From NCBI RefSeq assembly GCF_050279675.1, contig NZ_JBNNUK010000016.1:24360-88359 (forward strand): a DNA stretch of 64,000 nucleotides, read 5' to 3'. The position numbers and the translations under genes were made by a program. Below are positions 54,359-62,016 of this stretch, piece after piece (the first letter of the stretch is position 1; each line of letters opens with the position of its first letter). The notes under the pieces were generated by a model. That model did not search any database. It worked only from the letters and a program-made list of their open reading frames with translations, and was not told the DNA's origin. The DNA is from Viridibacillus sp050279675. Lineage in GTDB: Bacteria; Bacillota; Bacilli; Bacillales_A; Planococcaceae.

Positions 54359-54405
54359 AATATAACGACCTTTATGTATAATAAAAAGCATACAGTCGTT
54401 ATATT
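54359..54405. promoter_or_regulatory. Perfect inverted repeat, probable operator of the LysE/XRE pair
   Basis: AATATAACGAC (54359-54369) and GTCGTTATATT (54395-54405) are perfect 11-bp inverted copies 25 bases apart. They lie between the two divergent start codons. A TATAAT-like sequence (TGTATAATA) lies between the arms, so bound regulator would cover the promoter. Confidence 0.8.
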
Positions 54406-54452
54406 GGTTATTTCGAACATTATAACACACAAATTTAAAAGGAGGTCCCTAA

Positions 54453-55037
54453 TTGCCTATATTTTCATTTTTATTATTTGTTTTTATTTCCAGTTTCACT
54501 CCAGGTCCCAATAATATCATGGCAATGGCATTTTCGAATAAACATGGTTATAAAAACACCCTTAAGTTTTGTTTAGGAGTAGGTGTTGGATTTTTTGTCA
54601 TCACATTAATGTGTACTTTTTTAAATAACATCCTTTTAAGTGCTTTGCCAATAATTGAACTTCCTTTGACGATTTTTGGTGTAGCTTATATGTTATATTT
54701 GGCTTATAAAATCCTTACTAATAAGGGTCTTAACGGTGGAAATAATGAAGGTAATAGTAACGGTTTTTTCATAGGTATCTTGTTACAATTTGTTAACCCA
54801 AAAGGTATTCTTTTTGGCATTACAGTAGTATCAACTTTCATAATCCCTTATTACAATTCGTATTTCAGCTACTTTCTTTTCTCATTATTTTTAGGAATGG
54901 TCGGTGTAATGAGTACATTTAGTTGGAGTTTATTTGGTTCGATTTTTCAAAAGCACTTATTACAATACAGGCAACAATATAATATAGCTATGGCAGTTTT
55001 ATTGGCATATAGTGCTTTTTCAATTCTTATCAAATAG
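54453..55037 (+). CDS. LysE-family amino acid or metabolite exporter
   Basis: 194 residues starting with TTG 54453, with AAAGGAGG 7 bases upstream. The N-terminal FTPGPNNIMAMAFSN is the LysE/RhtB motif. Six hydrophobic helices are present (LKFCLGVGVGFFVI, IELPLTIFGVAYMLYLAY, FVNPKGILFGITVVS). It exports amino acids or related compounds. It is paired with the divergent XRE-cupin regulator and followed by a MocR regulator. Confidence 0.9.
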   Translation: MPIFSFLLFVFISSFTPGPNNIMAMAFSNKHGYKNTLKFCLGVGVGFFVITLMCTFLNNILLSALPIIELPLTIFGVAYMLYLAYKILTNKGLNGGNNEGNSNGFFIGILLQFVNPKGILFGITVVSTFIIPYYNSYFSYFLFSLFLGMVGVMSTFSWSLFGSIFQKHLLQYRQQYNIAMAVLLAYSAFSILIK

Positions 55038-55254
55038 AATATTAGTAGAATGATATGTTTTCATATATATAAGCGATTTCATTCGGTCGCTTTTTTGGGG
55101 TAGAGGCTAACTACATGTTTATTCAAATTCGAGAGATATTCAACTACCGTACAAACAATGCGGAATTTCAATATTACTTCTTCAATTTTTGATAACTTTA
55201 ATATATTTCAAAACTTTTTTGTTCGTTAAGTTCAAATATGCAAGGAGGTACAAC

Positions 55255-56592
55255 ATGCTCAAATATGAATCAATTTATCATGATCTTTGCGCAAGGATAC
55301 ATAATGCTGACTTGCCATCTGGTGCAAAGTTACCGTCAATTCGCCAATTAGCACAACAGTTTTCTTGCAGTAAAAGTACTATTCTCACAGCATTACAAAA
55401 ACTTGAAGACCATCATTTAATTTATGCTATTCCGAAAAGCGGCTATTACGTCGTAGACCATCAAATTGCACAAAAACCAACTTCAACTAATATAATGGAT
55501 TTCGCCACTTCATCACCAACATGGCATGCATTTCCATATCAAGATTTTCAGCATTGCATGAACAAAGCCATTGATACATATCAAACAGATTTATTTAAAT
55601 ATGGTACAGCTAAAGGATTACCCTCATTAATCTCAGAGGCAAAGAAATTATTAGAATCGTATCAAGTATTTACAGATAACAGCAATATCTTTATTACTTC
55701 AGGTGTACAACAAGCACTGTCCTTGCTTAGCCTTATGCCCTTCCCTAACAACCGCAAAACTATACTAGTAGAACAACCAAGCTATCATTTATATATGGAT
55801 TTTCTAAAAACATACAATCTGCCTGTTATCGGTATAAAACGCTCTACAAATGGCATTGATTTAACAGAACTAGAACAGCTCTTCCGTAAGAATGAGATTA
55901 AGTTTTTCTACACAATGCCACGTTTCCATAACCCTTTAGGTACTTCTTATAGTAAAAAGGAGAAAGAAGCGATTCTTCATTTGGCCAACCAGTATGATGT
56001 CTATATTGTTGAAGATGACTTTTTAGCTGATTTTGAGTACAAATCCAAACGTGATCCAATGTTCGCAATGGATACTCATGACAGGGTCATCTATTTAAAA
56101 AGCTTTTCTAAAATCATGTTTCCTGGACTACGCATTGGATTTGCCATTTTACCGAATGTATTAATCAACATTTTTCAACAACATAAAAACACGACCGATA
56201 TTGACAGCTCTATGATTTCACAAGCTGCACTTGAGCTTTATTTAAAAAGTGGAATGTTTGAAAGGTATCGTGCACAAGTACATGAAAACTATCATAAACG
56301 CGGGAAAATTCTTCAACACTCGATAAAAACACATTTACCTATGTGTCCAGCTTCTTCAGAAATATGCATGCATAGCCATATCATCTTCCCCAAAAAAGTA
56401 GATTTGAATCGAATAATTCAATATTTAAGCCACAAACAAATTTTGTTTAACCCAATTGACGATAACTATTTAGCCGACTTTTATCGTGAGCGTATTTTAA
56501 AAATCAATGTATCAACGATAGAAGATGAGAAAATTGATGATGGGATTAAAGAAATTGCTTATACATTAAACAATCTGGATAACTACTTTTAG
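55255..56592 (+). CDS. MocR-type GntR regulator with aminotransferase domain
   Basis: 445 residues from ATG 55255 (MLKYESIYHDLCARIHNADL), with AAGGAGG upstream. The N-terminal winged helix (residues 5-70) contains SIRQLAQQFSCSKSTILTAL. The fold-type-I aminotransferase domain (about 90-440) carries the PLP lysine in VIYLKSFSKIMFPGLRIG and EDDFLADFEY. PdxR and GabR are known members. The target is probably a nearby amino acid or vitamin B6 related gene; the LysE gene just upstream is one possibility. Confidence 0.9.
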   Translation: MLKYESIYHDLCARIHNADLPSGAKLPSIRQLAQQFSCSKSTILTALQKLEDHHLIYAIPKSGYYVVDHQIAQKPTSTNIMDFATSSPTWHAFPYQDFQHCMNKAIDTYQTDLFKYGTAKGLPSLISEAKKLLESYQVFTDNSNIFITSGVQQALSLLSLMPFPNNRKTILVEQPSYHLYMDFLKTYNLPVIGIKRSTNGIDLTELEQLFRKNEIKFFYTMPRFHNPLGTSYSKKEKEAILHLANQYDVYIVEDDFLADFEYKSKRDPMFAMDTHDRVIYLKSFSKIMFPGLRIGFAILPNVLINIFQQHKNTTDIDSSMISQAALELYLKSGMFERYRAQVHENYHKRGKILQHSIKTHLPMCPASSEICMHSHIIFPKKVDLNRIIQYLSHKQILFNPIDDNYLADFYRERILKINVSTIEDEKIDDGIKEIAYTLNNLDNYF

Positions 56593-56596
56593 CGAT

Positions 56597-56636
56597 ACTG
56601 AAACAATACCTTCATGGTTTTGTTTCAGTTTTTTTG
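56597..56636 (+). terminator. Terminator of the MocR gene
   Basis: ACTGAAACA (56597-56605) pairs with TGTTTCAGT (56621-56629), followed by seven T residues. Confidence 0.85.
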
Positions 56637-56718
56637 TATAATACGCAGTTAAAAAACCTGTTTATATAGTACTCCTAGTATAGAAATCATCTACAAAAAT
56701 TGTTTTTTTAAAATTACT

Positions 56719-56757
56719 TTGACAGATAGAGTACTTTTTTGCTAACATTACTCTATC
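56719..56757. promoter_or_regulatory. Promoter and operator of the PadR operon
   Basis: TTGACA at 56719 with an 18-base spacer to TAACAT gives a fair SigA promoter. It overlaps a perfect inverted repeat, GATAGAGTA (56725-56733) and TACTCTATC (56749-56757). PadR regulators bind such spaced palindromes, so autoregulation of the operon is likely. Confidence 0.75.
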
Positions 56758-56789
56758 AGGTAGAACAATAATATCTAAGCAGGTGAATT

Positions 56790-57119
56790 ATGGTTAGAAG
56801 CGATATCATTCGTGGACACTTGGATTCAATTATTTTACGTCTGATTCTAGAGAAAGATCGATATGGTTACGAAATATCTCAGGAAATTAGTTTACGTACA
56901 AATAATCGTTTTCAAATTAAAGAAGCAACTTTATACGCCGTGTTTCAACGATTAGAGAAAAAAGAACTGATTGAAGCATATTATGGGGATGTCTCCCATG
57001 GAGGAAAAAGAAAGTATTACCGTATTACCACTTTAGGAAAGGCATATCTAAAAGAGCTTGTATACGAATGGACTGAAGTGAAGGAAATTATCAACTTGTT
57101 TATGGAGGGTTTAGAATGA
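56790..57119 (+). CDS. PadR family regulator
   Basis: 109 residues, normal for the short PadR class. The winged helix carries the typical LRLILEKDRYGYEISQEIS and YAVFQRLEKKELIEAYYGD, then GGKRKYYRITTLGKAYLK. AGCAGGTG precedes ATG 56790. It is the first gene of a three-gene operon and its stop overlaps the next start by 4 bases (ATGA), the usual PadR/HAAS layout. Confidence 0.93.
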   Translation: MVRSDIIRGHLDSIILRLILEKDRYGYEISQEISLRTNNRFQIKEATLYAVFQRLEKKELIEAYYGDVSHGGKRKYYRITTLGKAYLKELVYEWTEVKEIINLFMEGLE

Positions 57120-57514
57120 AGAAATTGAAAAATCATATTGATGAATTATTTAAAGACATTCCTAGCAATAAAGAAACAGAGATGGTTAAGCAAGAAATTA
57201 TACAAAACCTCGAAGAAAAAGTGTTCTATTTAATGGAACATGGAAAAGAAGAAGAAGATGCAATTAATAAAGCCATAGTTGAATTTGGAGATATTGAAGA
57301 ATTAAAAAAAGAATTGGGTGTGAAGCAGCCTGCCAAGAAAAACATGGCTAGATTAAATTTAGAGTTTTCCTTTTGGGGAAGTGGTTTAATAATTGTCTTT
57401 TTTATTTTTATCAACCTGTACTATACCCCAAATACAATTTGGGCAATCTATCCAATCTTCGCTATTTTATGGTGGCCTCTATCAATGTACTTCGTATGGT
57501 CACGTAAGAAATGA
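57116..57514 (+). CDS. HAAS-type protein with a C-terminal membrane pair
   Basis: 132 residues. Residues 1-70 are a charged helical HAAS/permease-prefix domain (IDELFKDIPSNKETEMVKQE, then LEEKVFYLMEHGKEEEDAI). Two hydrophobic helices follow, with the motif TPNTIWAIYPIFAILWWPLS, which also recurs four times in the next gene. HAAS partners probably titrate or transmit signals to PadR. The start overlaps the PadR stop. Confidence 0.82.
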   Translation: MKKLKNHIDELFKDIPSNKETEMVKQEIIQNLEEKVFYLMEHGKEEEDAINKAIVEFGDIEELKKELGVKQPAKKNMARLNLEFSFWGSGLIIVFFIFINLYYTPNTIWAIYPIFAILWWPLSMYFVWSRKK

Positions 57515-57526
57515 GGTAAATAGAAA

Positions 57527-58177
57527 ATGAAAAATTACATTAGCTTTGCAGCAGCTGGAAGCATGATGACTATTCTATTTTTAGGAATCACCAATTATAT
57601 AACATCACCACATGATATCTGGTTTATATATCCTAGTTTACTTCTTATACTGTGGCCAATTACCCTTTACTTCATGTCTAAGAAAATGTACAAACAACAT
57701 TCGATTTTCTGTAGTATTATGTTGATTTCCTTCCTTATGATTGAAAATTATTTATATTCACCAAATCATTTATGGTTTTTGTACGCTGTTTATCCAATTT
57801 TATGTTGGCCTATCCTCATGTTTTTAGGAGATAAAGCTAAATCTATAAAAATCTCAATTATATTCTGTGCAACCACGATCATCTATTATTCAATTCTAAA
57901 CATTATACTCTCACCACAATATCCATGGGCTATTTACCCTGCTTTCTTAATAATGTGGTGGCCATTAGCTTTATATCATGCTAAGAAAAGAACTTTCGTA
58001 GCGTTTTCTATTTACGCAAGCATACTAATTAGTATCTTTTTCATAACAGTAAATTTTGTCTCCTCCCCTGGAACAATATGGGCTATTTACCCAATCTTTT
58101 TAGTGATGTGGTGGCCACTTAGCATGTACTTTTATGTTTATAAAAGGAAAATATACAAAGATATTAATGAACATTAA
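57527..58177 (+). CDS. Membrane protein made of four repeats of a two-helix unit
   Basis: 216 residues with about eight hydrophobic segments. The motif SP-x2-x-W-x-IYP-x-F-x3-WWPL recurs four times: SPHDIWFIYPSLLLILWPIT (about residue 26), SPNHLWFLYAVYPILCWPIL (83), SPQYPWAIYPAFLIMWWPLA (130) and SPGTIWAIYPIFLVMWWPLS (186). The HAAS protein upstream carries a fifth copy. It looks like a tandem internal duplication of a small membrane unit. Function unknown. GAGG precedes the ATG, 12 bases after the HAAS stop. Confidence 0.82.
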   Translation: MKNYISFAAAGSMMTILFLGITNYITSPHDIWFIYPSLLLILWPITLYFMSKKMYKQHSIFCSIMLISFLMIENYLYSPNHLWFLYAVYPILCWPILMFLGDKAKSIKISIIFCATTIIYYSILNIILSPQYPWAIYPAFLIMWWPLALYHAKKRTFVAFSIYASILISIFFITVNFVSSPGTIWAIYPIFLVMWWPLSMYFYVYKRKIYKDINEH

Positions 58178-58203
58178 TTATTGACTATCACAATCTGTAT
58201 GCT

Positions 58204-58236
58204 AAAAAGGCGCCAATTTACTTGGCGCCTTTTTGT
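58204..58236. terminator. Bidirectional terminator
   Basis: AAAAAGGCGCCAA (58204-58216) pairs perfectly with TTGGCGCCTTTTT (58222-58234). It serves the PadR operon and the converging TetR gene. Confidence 0.88.
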
Positions 58237-58262
58237 ATATACTGTTTATTATTGTATTTCAC

Positions 58263-58817
58263 TTATAACGGCTTCTTTTTGTACATTGAGGTAATTTGTT
58301 TAGCAACATATTCTGAACTATATTGAATTCCATCCTTTATCCACCAATTAATAATTCCTAAAAGAGATGCTGCAATGATCTCCAAAGCTACAGTATTCTC
58401 TGTAGTGGCAATGTTTCTTTCACTCCGTCGCATATGTATTACGTTTTTCAAAAATTCAAATAATTTGTTTTTAAACTCGGTGCGCTCTATAAATACAGCA
58501 AAAATCTTCCGATATTCATATATAAAATCTAAAAATCCTAACAAATATTCCTGCTTATCTAAATTCTTCATTTGGAGTAATGGTTCAGTTTTCGACGACA
58601 GTTCGTCGAAGATTTCTTGTACAATTTGACGTAACAGATCGTTAATATCCTCATAATGCAAATAAAATGTGGCACGATTGAGCTCCGCACGATTTGTAAT
58701 TTTTTGTACAGTCAGTTGTGCAACATCCTGATTTTCGGAAAGTAACGAAAACACCGCATCTTTCAACATTTTTTTAGAGCGCAATGCCCGTGGATCTTGT
58801 TTTTTTTGTATAGACAT
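58263..58817 (-). CDS. TetR/AcrR family regulator
   Basis: 184 residues. The N-terminal helix-turn-helix reads LTVQKITNRAELNRATFYLH (key residues; about residue 37). The C-terminal part fits the same TetR_C group as the regulator at 28050-28622 (IAASLLGIINWWIKDGIQYS). It diverges from the DHA2 transporter at 58984 and is a likely repressor of it. GAGGGA precedes ATG 58817. Confidence 0.9.
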   Translation of the reverse strand: MSIQKKQDPRALRSKKMLKDAVFSLLSENQDVAQLTVQKITNRAELNRATFYLHYEDINDLLRQIVQEIFDELSSKTEPLLQMKNLDKQEYLLGFLDFIYEYRKIFAVFIERTEFKNKLFEFLKNVIHMRRSERNIATTENTVALEIIAASLLGIINWWIKDGIQYSSEYVAKQITSMYKKKPL

Positions 58818-58835
58818 TTTATCCCTCTTTATCGA

Positions 58836-58946
58836 TTATCATTTATTTAATCAACAAAAATTATCATTTCGTTGTTTAGTCGACAAATTCATTAATAGTG
58901 TGAATAGGCAACTTATTTTAATACTGTTATCATTTATTTTATCGAC
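58836..58946. promoter_or_regulatory. Three direct repeats in the TetR/MFS divergent region, candidate operators
   Basis: The word TTATCATTT begins each of three repeats at 58836-58855, 58861-58884 and 58927-58946. Each ends in TCAAC or TCGAC (TTTAATCAAC, TTTAGTCGAC, TTTATCGAC). They lie between the two start codons and are the best candidates for regulator binding sites. The copy at 58871-58887 is nearly palindromic (TTGTTTAGTCGACAAA). Confidence 0.65.
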
Positions 58947-58983
58947 TATGTGTCAATTAAGCAATGAAGAGAGGATTTCATAA

Positions 58984-60408
58984 ATGCTACAAACGAATAA
59001 AGAAATCAATAAAGGAATATTATTAACGGTTTTAATTCTTGGTTGCTTTTTATCAACATTGAATCAGACTTTATTAAATGTTGCCTTAAGTAGTTTAATG
59101 GATATTTTTAAGGTTTCGGCCACAACGGTACAATGGCTTGCAACGGGCTTTATGCTCGTGAATGGTGTTTTAGTACCAACAACTGCTTATTTAATGAAAC
59201 GTTTTACGACTCGTCAATTATTTTTGAGCGCAATGCTACTTTTATTAATTGGTTCCATTATCTGTGCTTCAGCACCAAGCTTTGGCGTGCTTTTAGCTGG
59301 ACGTATGATCCAGGCTGCAGGTGCAGGGATAATAATGCCTCTAATGATGGGAGTCGTATTAATTATTTTCCCAGTTGAAAAACGCGGCAGTATCATGGGC
59401 CTATTAGGATTAGCCATAATTTTCGCGCCTGCGATTGCACCGACGTTATCAGGTTTTGTCATTGAATACTATTCTTGGCGTTGGTTATTTATTGGACTTT
59501 CTGTACTTGTAGTAATCGTTATTTTACTTGCATTGAAATATTTAATGAATGTATCTGAAACATCTAAGCCGAAGCTTGATGTTTTCAGTATTATCTTATC
59601 AACGATTGGGTTTGGTTTGATTCTATACGGTTTTAGTAATGCTGGTAGCAAAGGTTGGAGCGATATCGTTGTTATTCTTTCCTTAGTATTAGGATTAATT
59701 ATTACAGCTTTTTTCTGTATTCGACAAATCCATTCAGAGGATCCCCTGTTAAATTTAACTGTCTTTAAAAATAAAGTATTTACAGCAACTTCTCTGATCA
59801 ACGTGTTAATTACGATAATAATGTATGCGGATATGATTTTACTGCCAATTTATTTGCAGAATGGCCGAGGTTTCACAGCATTTGATGCTGGTCTATTGTT
59901 ATTACCAGGAGCCCTTGTGAATGCTTTTATGTCACCTGTTACAGGTAAATTATATGACCGATTTGGTGCAAAGCCTTTGTTTATTGTTGGTTTAATGTTT
60001 ATTATCCCTTCCATGTGGGCTGTAACGGATTTAACAGAATCCACAACTTATTTGTATTTAATGATACGGACAATTTTCCTTCGCATCGGTTTAAGTTTTC
60101 TTACAATGCCTTTGAATACTGCAGGACTTAATGCTTTACCAAAAGAACTTGGAACACATGGCTCGGCGGTCAATAATACCGTTCGCCAATTAGCTGGAGC
60201 AATCGGAACTGCGGTAGTAATTACGATTTATACGGCGCAGTCTGCAGACCATGCCCTTACAATTGGGCAGGAGAATTCAGGAGCTAGTTCTGATATGATT
60301 CGAACAGCAGCTTCCATTTTAGGCTCAAGTGATGCTTATTATTTCATGACAATTTTAGCTATTATAGCGCTAGTTTTCACCCTATTTGCGCCATCAAAAA
60401 ATAAATAA
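58984..60408 (+). CDS. MFS multidrug efflux transporter, DHA2 type
   Basis: 474 residues with about 14 helices. Motif C-like GFVIEYYSWRWLFIGL, GRMIQAAGAGIIMPLMM and VNGVLVPTTAYLMKRF identify a DHA2 drug:H+ antiporter. It aligns throughout with the MFS at 26464-27909 (for example VSETSKPKLDVFSIILSTIG against VSEITRPAVDVLSIILSTIG), so the two systems are paralogues. GAGAGG precedes the ATG. Export of antimicrobial compounds is likely. Confidence 0.92.
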   Translation: MLQTNKEINKGILLTVLILGCFLSTLNQTLLNVALSSLMDIFKVSATTVQWLATGFMLVNGVLVPTTAYLMKRFTTRQLFLSAMLLLLIGSIICASAPSFGVLLAGRMIQAAGAGIIMPLMMGVVLIIFPVEKRGSIMGLLGLAIIFAPAIAPTLSGFVIEYYSWRWLFIGLSVLVVIVILLALKYLMNVSETSKPKLDVFSIILSTIGFGLILYGFSNAGSKGWSDIVVILSLVLGLIITAFFCIRQIHSEDPLLNLTVFKNKVFTATSLINVLITIIMYADMILLPIYLQNGRGFTAFDAGLLLLPGALVNAFMSPVTGKLYDRFGAKPLFIVGLMFIIPSMWAVTDLTESTTYLYLMIRTIFLRIGLSFLTMPLNTAGLNALPKELGTHGSAVNNTVRQLAGAIGTAVVITIYTAQSADHALTIGQENSGASSDMIRTAASILGSSDAYYFMTILAIIALVFTLFAPSKNK

Positions 60409-60473
60409 AATGTTAAAAAAACCGCTTCTTGTATATAAGGATAGATATTGAGATTTGGACATTATTCTATATC

Positions 60474-60516
60474 AAAAAACACCCTGTTCAATTTTTTTGA
60501 ACAGGGTGTTTTTGAT
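60474..60516 (+). terminator. Terminator of the MFS gene
   Basis: AAAAACACCCTGTTCAA pairs perfectly with TTGAACAGGGTGTTTTT (60498-60514). The T-runs serve both strands. Confidence 0.88.
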
Positions 60517-60650
60517 TAAACTATTTCATCACGATAGAGTTCTCTAAATATCTAAAAAGATAGATCGATTGATAATTCTTCACCGTTAATCATGAAAGAC
60601 TTTATATTTTATTTATGAAGGATTTCTCATTTCGATACTATTCAGTGTTG

Positions 60651-61003
60651 CAAAGGGAAAGACATTAGTGCCATCATTTGAATTGTTCTTCCGTGGCGTT
60701 CTTTGTAATTGGCTTGTTTGCCTTGCCTTTTTCCTTCCTTATTCAGTTAAGGGTGATGGACCCAAAATAGCCATGATGATATTATTTGTTTTTTGCTTTT
60801 TTATTTCTGGATATGAACATAGCATTGCCAATTTAGTTACCTTTTCTATTTCAATTGCAACTCAACATCCAGATGCAGTTACCATAGCTGGAATTGTTCA
60901 TAATATTATTCCTGTCACAATCGGAAATCTTATCGGAGAAACATTGTTTATGGCCTCCATGTACTATTATGTAAACAAACCCTTTATGGAAGATGATGAA
61001 TAA
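60651..61003 (+). pseudogene. C-terminal remnant of a formate/nitrite transporter (FNT)
   Basis: The frame reads VAKGKTLVPSFELFFRGVLC, NWLVCLAFFLPYSVKGDGPK and SGYEHSIANLVTFSISIATQ, the second half of FNT-family channels (FocA/NirC), whose complete length is about 260 residues. Here only about 115 residues remain. The GTG at 60668 has no ribosome binding site, and the frame continues upstream without matching the family. It looks like a truncated gene; expression is unlikely. Confidence 0.8.
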
Positions 61004-61007
61004 AAAA

Positions 61008-61044
61008 ATAGCCTCTTTAAGTTACTTACAGAGGCTTATCATTT
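61008..61044 (+). terminator. Terminator after the FNT remnant
   Basis: ATAGCCTCT (61008-61016) pairs with AGAGGCTTA (61030-61038, one G-U). It probably derives from the complete FNT gene. Confidence 0.65.
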
Positions 61045-61106
61045 TCTTATTCAAATTTTACTACATGTGTACTGCGGCTAACTTGACGTAGGAACAAATA
61101 CAAATT

Positions 61107-61847
61107 CTACTTTACAGCATTTATTCTTAAATGACTAAATTCTTTAGGTATATAGTATTTATTATATACTAATGGATATTCCTCATGAATAAAAACGCTC
61201 TCTAACAATAAATCACAGTTTTCTCCACCAACTACTTTATGTTTCTGTGATGCGGTATGAACAGAACTGGAACGCTTTATGTCAATCGTCGCTCTATTTG
61301 CAAGCTCATAAATTCGGGTTTCAAGCATCTCTAATAATTGATCGTTATCTTGTAAATCTAAGTTCAATTCGGATATTGCTTCAATTGCCATAAAAGTAAA
61401 GGAATAAGCTACAACTTCCCCTTCACTCTTATACCAACGCTCAAATGCAACAACTGCTGCAGATTTCCTACATAATACTTGCTGAGTATATTCACTATCC
61501 AAATCAATTCTAAAACTCATTTCAACATCATCAATTTGTTTCGTATGAGATTTATATATGGGATTCCCTATTTTCTCTAAGCCAATTTTCGGATAATTCG
61601 TTGAAATCTTTGTAATGTAATTCCCTTTACCGTGTACCCTTTTCACCAATCCATCATCTTGTAAAAGAGAAAGAGACTGCCTTAATGTCATTCTACTGAC
61701 TTTGAACATTTTTGCTAATTCGGGCTCGGCTGGCAATTTGCTTTCTGGCAAAAACGTACCCTTCATAATTAGCTTGTACAATTCATCATACACAGTAATA
61801 TACAACGGTTTTTTCCTATCTTGCATGTTTGCGATTTTGAATTCCAT
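61107..61847 (-). CDS. GntR family regulator, HutC-type (UTRA domain)
   Basis: 246 residues from ATG 61847. The winged helix (about residues 10-75) shows LPAEPELAKMFKVSRMTLRQ and DDGLVKRVHGKGNYI. The UTRA ligand domain (about 90-245) carries VVAFERWYKSEGEVVAYSFT and ends YNKYYIPKEFSHL. It follows the deoD and MFS genes on the same strand behind a terminator and is probably the regulator of that nucleoside locus, with a nucleoside or sugar-phosphate as ligand. The start is uncertain because the ribosome binding site is weak. Confidence 0.85.
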   Translation of the reverse strand: MEFKIANMQDRKKPLYITVYDELYKLIMKGTFLPESKLPAEPELAKMFKVSRMTLRQSLSLLQDDGLVKRVHGKGNYITKISTNYPKIGLEKIGNPIYKSHTKQIDDVEMSFRIDLDSEYTQQVLCRKSAAVVAFERWYKSEGEVVAYSFTFMAIEAISELNLDLQDNDQLLEMLETRIYELANRATIDIKRSSSVHTASQKHKVVGGENCDLLLESVFIHEEYPLVYNKYYIPKEFSHLRINAVK

Positions 61848-61969
61848 CTTTTCACACACCTATACTATTTTCAAATCATGGAGCATCTTCTAATTATTCC
61901 CTCTAATATGTATTATAACATTTATTTAAAGCTTATTATATCGTTGTATTCCTCAAAAATTTAGAAAAA

Positions 61970-61999
61970 AATGTGTCACAGTTTTAGCTGTGACACATT
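61970..61999 (-). terminator. Terminator of the MFS/deoD unit
   Basis: AATGTGTCACAG (61970-61981) pairs perfectly with 61988-61999, with seven T residues on the minus strand. It separates the MFS gene from the GntR gene. Confidence 0.88.
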
Positions 62000-62016
62000 C
62001 AATTACAAGATCTAAC

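Noticed and set aside
60668..61003. Possible intact small membrane protein starting with GTG 60668
   Set aside because: The match to the second half of FNT channels and the lack of a ribosome binding site indicate truncation, not an independent small protein.
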